A stretch of 64,000 bases of DNA from Cylindrotheca closterium (Eukaryota > Bacillariophyta > Bacillariophyceae > Bacillariales > Bacillariaceae): assembly GCA_933822405.4 (NCBI GenBank), contig CAKOGP040001770.1, positions 186,001 through 250,000 of the forward strand. Direction: 5' to 3'. The notes under the pieces were generated by a model. The model ran no database searches. It was not told the origin of the DNA and saw only the letters and a program-made list of their open reading frames with translations. Positions 9,059-17,711 of the stretch are shown piece after piece (position 1 is the first letter of the stretch; every line of letters begins with the position of its first letter). The translations under genes were made by a program, and so were the position numbers.

Positions 9059-10312
9059 CTATCTATGCCCTAGTGCTTTTTTGGATGCACCGAACCAGGT
9101 CCCCCAGGTTGAAATGTCATCAAATGGTCGTGTGGAGCAGTGGTGGAGTTCACGTCCATCCCAACTGACAATTATGCCATCTCGCAATTTAATTGCCAAA
9201 CCATCATATGTGGCACCTCCATGCTCAAGATAGCGTATATTAGGAAACAGCAGGTACCAACCATCATGGTCCTTCCCATCCTCCGATGCCCAGTTGGCAA
9301 AGCACCTCGATAAGTCATTTGGGTCAAAATGAGCCTCGTTCTGTAAGCTCTTTGACTGAAACATGATGGAACAAAGGCCATTGTGGCCTCCTAAAGGTTT
9401 TGGGACTTTTATATGGGCACGCTCCTGAATTTCCTCCAAAAGTCCAGGCATCATTTGAGAGCAAACCTTTCTAGCTGCCACGTTCAGTTTTTGGACTAGA
9501 CAAATTCCAGGTGCACCCAATGCTGACAGTGTGGGAACCTCTAGATCCAAACCTCCACACATAGAAACCATACCAATCTTTATCATGCCAGGCCGTACCT
9601 CGCGCACATTGTCCCCATTGCTTTCCCGCATGACCCCAAGCTGGCGACAAAAATCATTCAATGTCCTCATCTCGTTTGGAAACATACCATCCTGGCAATG
9701 AAAGTCAATGGTTGTTTTGCGACCATCGTGTAGGGTTACATCGATGAAACCATGCTTGTATTGCATTGTGTCTACGATCTTTATTTTTCGTACCTTAGAA
9801 CCAGTTCCCAAATCGACACCATTCCCCCGATTGAAAATGTAACGACCACTGTAAAAGCTTCCCCTGTGAATTCGTGAAGAATTGTTCAGGCCGCCTTTGA
9901 GCTGTTGAGTCCTTGTATGTTCGCGACGGGCAAACGGTGATTGGAAGGCATATCTGGTGTTGCAGATGTCATTACTGGGTGGGACCAGAGGACTTTCGTG
10001 TGATTCAAAATCAATAGACTTGACAGATAGCTTGTTCAGAATTGACTTACAGTTCCGAAATTTCCAGCCATTTGCCCACTTTGCTGTGGTGGAGTATGGG
10101 GGTGGCGATAAATGGAAGTTTTGTCCGGAACCAAGCTTCGCAGTTGAAAGAAATGCATGAACCTGTTTTGCAAGCTCAATAAAATCTCTATGGTGCCTCG
10201 GACATCTAGATGCCAGGAACCTTCTCATAAGCATCTGTTTGAAGGCGATGCGCATACTGCCTGGAAATTTCTTGCGACAGATCGGAGGCTTGTTGTCGCG
10301 TTTCCCAACCAT
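9059..10312 (-). CDS. Unrecognised 417-aa protein with a possible 2OG-dioxygenase (double-stranded beta-helix) core
   Basis: A single-exon frame starts at ATG 10310-10312. The first 200 residues are basic and without recognisable domains. In the last 130 residues an H-x-D pair (EAHFDPND), then GLAIKLRDGIIVSWDGRELHHCS, broken as GLAIKL / DGIIVSWDGR / LHHCS, has the order expected of iron ligands H-x-D...H in the 2OG-Fe(II) oxygenase fold, including a final strand with Trp-Asp-Gly-Arg. It is not clearly PhyH, AlkB or TET/JBP. The assignment rests on motif order only. It is divergent from the long repeat block and convergent with the Ulp1-domain gene. Confidence 0.5.
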   Translation of the reverse strand: MVGKRDNKPPICRKKFPGSMRIAFKQMLMRRFLASRCPRHHRDFIELAKQVHAFLSTAKLGSGQNFHLSPPPYSTTAKWANGWKFRNCKSILNKLSVKSIDFESHESPLVPPSNDICNTRYAFQSPFARREHTRTQQLKGGLNNSSRIHRGSFYSGRYIFNRGNGVDLGTGSKVRKIKIVDTMQYKHGFIDVTLHDGRKTTIDFHCQDGMFPNEMRTLNDFCRQLGVMRESNGDNVREVRPGMIKIGMVSMCGGLDLEVPTLSALGAPGICLVQKLNVAARKVCSQMMPGLLEEIQERAHIKVPKPLGGHNGLCSIMFQSKSLQNEAHFDPNDLSRCFANWASEDGKDHDGWYLLFPNIRYLEHGGATYDGLAIKLRDGIIVSWDGRELHHCSTRPFDDISTWGTWFGASKKALGHR

Positions 10313-10346
10313 GTCAGTTTGAAAATGATTGCGCCTTGGGTAAATT

Positions 10347-11810
10347 TAGTATAAGAAGATATCCTGGAGATATGAGAGATGTGGGGACGATAATTTTCTT
10401 ATTATGTTGTACAGCAGACATATCCATTTGAAGACGTTCCTTGGTAAGCGTGTCTTGAAAAAGTAGGAGTATTGCTACAACGGTTTTTTAGTTTTACTTA
10501 ACCAAATTGTTTCATGTGAGAGTATTTTGAGAACGGAGTTTTAACGTCTATTTTGGTGTTTACTAGTGTCGAGCGTCTATGGCACGTGCCTTTCAACAAA
10601 ATGAAAGAAAGGTTCCCTAGCGTCGAGCGTCTTGATTAATGTCGCTCGATTTATATAGTCCATGCACGCTCGAATCAACGGAATGAAAGAAATATGGAAG
10701 CTATTTGTTTATTGTCAATAAATGATGATGTTTTGTGAATAAAACATGTATTATGATTTGGTTCACATGAGTTATTGATGGACACACCTGCTGCGGCGAA
10801 ACAGGTTCATTGTCTATCACAGCTTGCATAACATAGTATAAGAAGATATCCTGGAGATATGAGAGATGTGGGGACGATAATTTTCTTATTATGTTGTACA
10901 GCAGACATATCCATTTGAAGACGTTCCTTGGTAAGCTTGTCTACTAGTGTCGAGCGTCTATGGCACGTGCCTTTCAACAAAATGAAAGAAAGGTTCCCTA
11001 GCGTCGAGCGTCTTGATTAATGTCGCTCGATTTATATAGTCCATGCACGCTCGAATCAACGGAATGAAAGAAATATGGAAGCTATTTGTTTATTGTCAAT
11101 AAATGATGATGTTTTGTGAATAAAACATGTATTATGATTTGGTTCACATGAGTTATTGATGGACACACCTGCTGCGGCGAAACAGGTTCATTGTCTATCA
11201 CAGCTTGCATAACATAGTATAAGAAGATATCCTGGAGATATGAGAGATGTGGGGACGATAATTTTCTTATTATGTTGTACAGCAGACATATCCATTTGAA
11301 GACGTTCCTTGGTAAGCTTGTCTACTAGTGTCGAGCGTCTATGGCACGTGCCTTTCAACAAAATGAAAGAAAGGTTCCCTAGCGTCGAGCGTCTTGATTA
11401 ATGTCGCTCGATTTATATAGTCCATGCACGCTCGAATCAACGGAATGAAAGAAATATGGAAGCTATTTGTTTATTGTCAATAAATGATGATGTTTTGTGA
11501 ATAAAACATGTATTATGATTTGGTTCACATGAGTTATTGATGGACACACCTGCTGCGGCGAAACAGGTTCATTGTCTATCACAGCTTGCATAACATAGTA
11601 TAAGAAGATATCCTGGAGATATGAGAGATGTGGGGACGATAATTTTCTTATTATGTTGTACAGCAGACATATCCATTTGAAGACGTTCCTTGGTAAGCGT
11701 GTCTTGAAAAAGTAGGAGTATTGCTACAACGGTTTTTTAGTTTTACTTAACCAAATTGTTTCATGTGAGAGTATTTTGAGAACGGAGTTTTAACGTCTAT
11801 TTTGGTGTTT
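10347..11810. repeat. Nested repeat block: 381-bp tandem units bounded by 215-bp direct repeats
   Basis: Three units of exactly 381 bases start at 10561, 10942 and 11323, at TACTAGTGTCGAGCG, and look identical by eye. A 215-base segment (10347-10561, starting TAGTATAAGAAGATATCC) recurs unchanged at 11596-11810. Its first 100 or so bases also occur inside each unit. The layout is therefore A-B-a-B-a-B-A, where a is A lacking its last 110 bases or so. Each B holds two GTCGAGCGTC modules and an ATTTATATAG TATA-like element. No reading frame of note is present. Confidence 0.85.
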
Positions 11811-11827
11811 CGAACGCCACGGAGGAG

Positions 11828-11877
11828 AAGTTCCCTAGCGTCGAGCGTCTTGGTGAATGTCCTTCGATTTATATAGT
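11828..11877 (+). promoter_or_regulatory. Promoter-like module with TATA-like element upstream of the 12077 gene
   Basis: A CTAGCGTCGAGCGTCTTG module is followed by GAATGTCC and ATTTATATAGT (11867-11877). It lies 200 bases before ATG 12077. The same order (module, TGTC, TCGATTTATATAG) occurs in each of the three preceding 381-bp units, so this looks like the original promoter from which the tandem units were amplified. Function is inferred. Confidence 0.4.
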
Positions 11878-12076
11878 TCTCAAACAAACATGCACGCTCG
11901 ACGGAAGTGAAGAAACGTATATTTTGTAGCAATAAGTATGTATTATGAAATATAAAACTGATATTGTTTTCAATAAGACAAGTTTTGTTTTTGCAAATAG
12001 TAAAACCTCATTTGCCTAATTTAATCTTTGCAGCAGTGGAAAAAAAAACGTTGGCAAACACTAATGAATTTGGAAA

Positions 12077-13156
12077 ATGATGCAAACCAGATCGCAGAAA
12101 AGGAAGTTGTTGCAGGGTGCGGAATGCAAAGATAAAACCTACACAGCCCTGACTAACCAGGACAAAAGCAGTGGAGGTGAAGTTGGAGACACAGGTATTG
12201 GTATTGGTGTTGCAACTGAATTTGAGGCTAAGGATAGCAATGCAGAGGAGAAGTTAGATGAAGATGTAGCTGATGGCGATGATGCAGATGTTGATCAGAA
12301 AAATTACGAGCCTGAAGGTAAGGCTACTGGATCTGTTTCCGGAGCTACCGATGGTGATCCAGATGAAGCCACTGCCCCTCCTCCGGACAAGTCCACTGCC
12401 GCTCCTGCAGGTGCTAAACAAAATTTTGATTCAATTTGGTGTTATCCGAGCATGCCGAACAAAATCTCTTTCATTGTTGCATGTCCTGTCGAGAGATGCC
12501 ACGATCCAGTTGTGGTTGGCAAGGGTAGGAAGCTCTGTTCATTAAAGGGTAACGATCTACACAGCTTTGCAAGTTTGCGTCACAAAAGACTATCATCTGG
12601 TCTTGACAGAAATGGGGGCGCGGAGCAACTTTTGCCAAGGGCACCTGAGATCCTCCTTCAGAAGCTGAAACCGAAGCAGGTGGGGGTAAAGAAAAAAAAA
12701 GCTAGAGTGAGTAGAAAAGAACGGTATGCAGTACCAAGCGACGACGAGGAGCCAATGGGTACCGATACTGAAATGGAGTCGTCACCTACGCTGCTTGCAC
12801 AACCGTCAAAAGCTGGTTGGCTGGACCTTGTTTTGCTGCCAAGGTTTCATACATACTGTCAAAAGATGCGCATGCACTACAAAACGTTCCATATGGGTCA
12901 TAAGCTGCCAAGTGGTTGCGAGGCAGAATCCCTAACGAGGATGAGGACCAACGTCGACATGTGGAATACTAGTCATCCTGACAGACAGATTAAAATCTCT
13001 GTCTTCCAGCAAAATTACAAGGATGTTTGCTCTGAACAGCTGTTGGATGAGATGAAATACTTTGTTTTGGACGACATGCAGAAGGACAATTTGTGGCAGC
13101 GGATTATTGAAGACTACGATGAGAAAGCAAAAAAAGAAGTAGTTGATGGACACTAA
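12077..13156 (+). CDS. Unrecognised 359-aa protein of the left-hand cluster
   Basis: A single-exon frame with two adjacent ATG codons at 12077 and 12080. The N-terminus is basic (TRSQKRKLL). Residues 30-115 are acidic and Pro/Thr-rich, hence disordered. Residues 120-165 hold a possible metal-binding C-x4-C pair (CPVERC) near another Cys. A Lys-rich patch near 200 (KKKKARVSRK) may be a nuclear signal. The last 120 residues look helical. There is no recognisable family and no transposase, integrase or polymerase signature. It is the right-most gene of the dense cluster and sits downstream of the promoter-like repeats. Confidence 0.55.
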   Translation: MMQTRSQKRKLLQGAECKDKTYTALTNQDKSSGGEVGDTGIGIGVATEFEAKDSNAEEKLDEDVADGDDADVDQKNYEPEGKATGSVSGATDGDPDEATAPPPDKSTAAPAGAKQNFDSIWCYPSMPNKISFIVACPVERCHDPVVVGKGRKLCSLKGNDLHSFASLRHKRLSSGLDRNGGAEQLLPRAPEILLQKLKPKQVGVKKKKARVSRKERYAVPSDDEEPMGTDTEMESSPTLLAQPSKAGWLDLVLLPRFHTYCQKMRMHYKTFHMGHKLPSGCEAESLTRMRTNVDMWNTSHPDRQIKISVFQQNYKDVCSEQLLDEMKYFVLDDMQKDNLWQRIIEDYDEKAKKEVVDGH

Positions 13157-14708
13157 ACATTATTGGAAGACTACAGATGAGAAAGATAATGTAGTCAATT
13201 GACACTAAACAAAGTCTTCTGTATCCGAAGTTCCTTCACTAAGTATTAGCTTTTAGTATTAGCTTGGAAGGTTCCCGAGAAATAATCGAGAAGTGGCCGC
13301 TTGCAGTTGCGGGCCGAATATTCTATTTCTTGCGGGTTATATTGAAACGAAACCGTGTTGTCCGTGGGTTGTGTGGGGTGGAGGGAAAACTGGGAGGGAA
13401 AATTGGGAGGGAAAATTGGGCGGGAAAAAAAAAGGAGGCAAAAAAATGGGATTGAATTTTGGTTTTTGGAAAACTCCAACAAAGCTTGATTGGAATTCAT
13501 TTTCAAAGCAACGCTCTGTTCTTTTCCGACACTCAACTGATGGGAGACGACTATGATTGCTGTTGAAGAAGCAATGTGAACTACCGGAGACTACGATTCC
13601 TGCAAGAAACAAAGAGGATTCCGACACGGCACATTGGAGACCTACGACTTTTGGAATGCTTCAACATGCCTATGTTCATGTTTGTAACGCATGCGTGGAA
13701 GATATAATCCATGTGAAACACACGCAACGAAGGAAGAATCAAGTTGGGACCGCATCTACGGCCTCCTCTTCTATTGTCTTGGACAGATACTTTCGTGAAA
13801 ACATCTTCTCAGCGACACAAAAGATGGGGCGAAGCTTGGACTTCTTGTAAACATGGAGACTACAATGTGACAGAAAGAGAACACCGCTGCTGTCGCGTAA
13901 AGGCTGGAGTGGAACTGGGTGTTTCGTGGGCTTTCTGGGAAATCAATTTCTTTCTGATGTGTTGACAAAGTAATGGAAAAATGCAAGACATGAGAAGGGC
14001 GAGTGCGGGGCGAGTGCGAGTTTGCATGCACCTGGTCTATAACGGCTGCACGCTCTCCATTGATTAATTTTTCAATTTCGTCTCCCAAATAATAGGGGGG
14101 CGGTCTGTCTGTTTGCCGTCTTGTAGTTTTAACAAAATTAAGTTTCCAGTACATTTTTACATACGACCCGGGGGGGGTGGGTGACGCGGAGAACGACCCA
14201 AAATCGTTCGCCTCGAAAAGGAAGCCGCAGAACGCAGAACCAGCAACACTTCGATTGTTTTATATATTTGAAACCAAACAAACGATTTTTGAATATATCG
14301 AAACCAATCGAAACCAAACGAACAAATTTTTAGAATATATCGAAACCAAACGAAACGAAACCAAACAAAACGAAACGAAACCAAACGAAACGACACGAAA
14401 TCGCGTGGTTTCGTTTCGTTTGGTTTTAATTCCGAAACAACACGAGACGTGTCGTTTCGTGTCGTTTGGTTATCTCCGCTCTACTGTGCGGTGTTGTTTT
14501 GTTTGGCATGCGCGGTTTAATTCGGAATAAATAACTAGTTACGACGCGTCACACGCATCAGATGCAAACTCCCTGCAACTCCCAGGGTCCGTGAGTAGTA
14601 AGGATAAATTGGCCGCTGACGAAAGCCGTCGATGTGATGATGAACACACTCTTTCTAAGAATACATTTGATTTCCACTACCGTCTACTATAGCTACTACT
14701 TCGTAAGT
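13157..14708. other. Gene-free stretch right of the cluster
   Basis: No convincing coding frame is present. It contains a GGGAGGGAAAATT tandem motif near 13390-13430, a G-run at 14168-14177 and the inverted-repeat block described separately. This is where any right border of the proposed left-hand element would lie, but I see no terminal repeat or target duplication. Confidence 0.5.
14278..14472. repeat. Reiterated ACCAAACGAAACG motif with perfect inverted repeat
   Basis: The motif AAACCAAACGAAACGA and variants repeat along 14278-14393 and recur in reverse complement at 14411-14472. The central pair, 14378-14393 and 14411-14426, is a perfect 16-base inverted repeat around a 17-base loop. It could form a long imperfect hairpin. 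Confidence 0.8.
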
Positions 14709-16226
14709 CAAGAACATCGTAACATTGTAACGATAATGTTTATAGTTTATCAGATCCAGCAATAACTGCTGAAAGTTATTCAACGAACGAAAATGAAAAT
14801 GAAAATGAAAACGAAAACGAAAACGAAAACAAAAACAAAAATGAAAATGAAAATGAAAATGAAAACGAAAACGAAAACGAAAGCAAAAATGAAAACAAAA
14901 ATGAACATGAAATGAACATGAAAAAATGAAAATGAAGACGACAATGAAACGGCACCATTCTTCGTCCTTCAAGACAAGATTGGGGATCACCCAAACCAAC
15001 CTCTTCAAACCGAGTCCAATTCGCCCCTAAGACTCGAAGGAGAAACTTCATTCCCGACGAGCAAGATCTTAAGTCCCGAAGGCAGCTAATTCGTCAAATT
15101 GACCGCAAGATCAAGAGACGGAATGCCCGGCGCTGGAAGATCGATTTCAAACCTACCGTGCTTGCCACCATTATCGAAGATCCAGCAGAAGAAGATTTGA
15201 GCAACATTGACTCGTCTATGGATACTGGATTTATTGATGGTAAAGTCGACCCTGAAATCATTGCTACTGCGCTCGAGAACCACCGACAACTGCTTCCAAC
15301 GGTGCTTCATGACATGCTCTCCAATATTCCTGTACCAAGGATTTGGATGACGACGACAACAACGAGCCCTGCATGGAAGAACAAGCACCATTGTCACTCA
15401 AACGAACCGCAACTTCCTGCCTTATTTCATCCAGACCAACCAAGCGCCGCAAAATGAATCCATCTACGGTTCCAACTTGCGCTGCAACATGGGCCAAACG
15501 AACCAATGAACTCTTCACTTTTTTGCTACCTGTCATTATCGAAGATCCAGAAGAAGACGGCGACGAGAGCCACATTGACTCGTCGTTGGATGCTGGATTC
15601 AACGATGACATCGCCAATGCACGATCGACTTGTCTTGCCAAGATTTGGGTCAAGAAGGCCGAAGAGATCTTGGGTGAGAAGGCAAATTTGAACAAGATGA
15701 CCAAGGCCGAGAGAGCCAAGTGGGCAAACAAGGCAAGGGCCAGAAGGAGAAAATGTCTGAACAGGAGATCCATTTTGAACCAACCCTTCTTGTCATTATC
15801 AAAGATCCAAAGGAGGAGAAAGAAGAAGAAGAAGTCGACGACGTGAACGAGAAGAAGGAATTCAAACCTTCCCTTCATGTCATTATCGAAGATCCAGAGG
15901 GAGAAGACTTGAGTACCATTGATGAGTCGCCTTTTGATGCTGGGTTGATTCATGACGACTTCGATTCTTTGGAGCAGGATGGTAGCGATGGCGAGATTTT
16001 TGCAGCACCAACCGAGCAATCTGACAACGCAGCTACTAATGATATTCCTTTTGATGGAATGGGATCTGGATGGACCGAATCTGGAAAGCGCTACAGCCGA
16101 CGGCTACAGCTCAAGCTTTCGCTAGAGAAGAAGGATCTTTCTACTGGAGCTTTGGGATCTGGCATGACGGAAATAGGACGACGATACAGTCGCCGAGTGG
16201 TAAATCGAGGAAAAGGTGCCAATTAA
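14709..16226 (+). pseudogene. Frame-broken remnant of a repeat-containing protein
   Basis: Coding-like sequence continues for 1.5 kb but moves between frames at least four times: after the Glu-Asn tract near 14930, near 14950-15090, near 15340 and near 15720. The pieces share a repeated motif, [F/L]xPT(L)xVIIEDPEE..D..IDSS.DAGF..D, seen at about 15150, 15520, 15775 and 15860. This shows they belong to one former protein. Basic segments (KSRRQLIRQIDRKIKRR and similar) separate the repeats. There is no start codon in a good position and no GT..AG pair that repairs the frames cleanly. I therefore call a decayed gene, though assembly indels near the hexanucleotide tract could contribute. Function unknown. 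Confidence 0.5.
14789..14935 (+). repeat. GAAAAY hexanucleotide tract
   Basis: Roughly two dozen imperfect copies of GAAAAT/GAAAAC encode an alternating Glu-Asn run in the frame of the surrounding remnant. Such tracts change length readily, which fits the loss of frame just downstream. Confidence 0.9.
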
Positions 16227-17711
16227 AGCACATTCTTGGTACGACTTTGAAAGAGATGAAGTATGATAATAGTGTGCGACAACACACGAACAACCCATCA
16301 AAGAGTTTTACCTGGAAATTCACCCCATCAATTGCATTTACTTTCTTAACCATGATCTCACTTTTTTTCTTTTCTCTTTTATGACATTTTGGCGAGTCTA
16401 CATTTTCGCATTTATTTATTGTCACATTTCCGAGGGATCCTTCGGAAGGCTAGTGTTTGCCTTTGTGGTTTCTAGTGGATTGGTCACTCACTAGGTTGCA
16501 TCGGCGACGCGAAACCAGAAGATTTCATGGCTTGCTGCGATTGCGTGTTTCCCTCCAGTCTTGTTTGGCCACCTAAAACGAATCATTTGGGTGCGACGAC
16601 GGGGGTGGGATGGGCAGGTCGAGGCTCGTAAGCGCGTCCTGATCAGCAAGATCCCAGATAAGTGGTCCCTTTAGGATTAGGGATTGGCGTACCTACTTCA
16701 AGAACAAGATCATCGATTGGAGATTACTATTTCCAAAGGATTGAAAGGCAAAGCGGAAGCCTCGCTTGGAATATCAGTGTCATGTGATCCATCACCCTGC
16801 TCAAATATGGGGAGCAAGCGATATCCGTCAGACATGTGAACAGCCCTTGTTGCCAATAAAAATAATTTTTATTGCAATACTCGGTGGTGCATGCAGTATC
16901 GCGATGACACTGGACTGAACATTGCAACAAAGGGGCAGCGGCGTCTTAAACCATTTTAAACTAATTACTACTATAATTGTAGTACAGTACTAGATTGGCA
17001 TGTCTTATTGTCATATATATATTCAAATTTGTGGTCTTTTGATTATCTTTTACAGCGCTGGTACTTTGGAATGAACCAGTGGATGCTTCAGCTATATATT
17101 AGTCTTTGTACCATATAAAATGTTGCAGTACAATATTTTCGACTTTTCGATAAATATGGCGTGAAACAACATTCTCCAACAAACAGATGTTTGAAACTAT
17201 AACGCGATAAATGTGGCCTTGACGTGTACACGTACTGCCTTCGTCCGTCAAATAGTAATTTGTCGTGATCGAACTTTTGCTGTTTGGGACGAACCAGATA
17301 TGTATCTTTGTACTAATACTACCGGTAGTACCGTGTACGTGTACAGTGTAACTTCCTAAATGTACAATACAGGTTACAGTAGAGTACCGGTAGGGTCTGC
17401 AAATGATGCGAAAAGCAGACATACTGTAGCGTGCCGTAAAGGCAAAATACTAAGAACAAATATTTAATCCACGGAGTCGAGCATGAGAGTTGGTCGACTG
17501 ATCTGAATTGGCGGAAAAACGACGGCACAAAAAGAAGACGGGCCACTTTGCAGATGGACCGTGAAAAAGACATCAATTTCCAACCACCATACCTGTAGAG
17601 TGGTAGAATACTGGAGCTAGGAGCTATGATCCACTTGATCATTATACTATATGCCAGCACTACGAAAGAAATGGATAGTCCTGTCATTGCGTTCTAATAA
17701 TCAGACCCGTA
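16227..17711. other. Gene-free interval
   Basis: No supported gene. Two copies of the palindrome TACCGGTA occur at 17320-17327 and 17385-17392. Many short GTAC-rich stretches lie around 16960-17430. Nothing else was recognised. Confidence 0.4.

Noticed and set aside
10347..11810. The 215-bp direct repeats as LTRs of a small retroelement
   Set aside because: They lack TG/CA ends, a target duplication and any coding sequence between them. The interval is fully explained by tandem B units.
14155..14530. Short frames across the ACCAAACGAAACG block
   Set aside because: They encode only Lys/Thr/Asn or Phe/Arg reiterations from the repeat.
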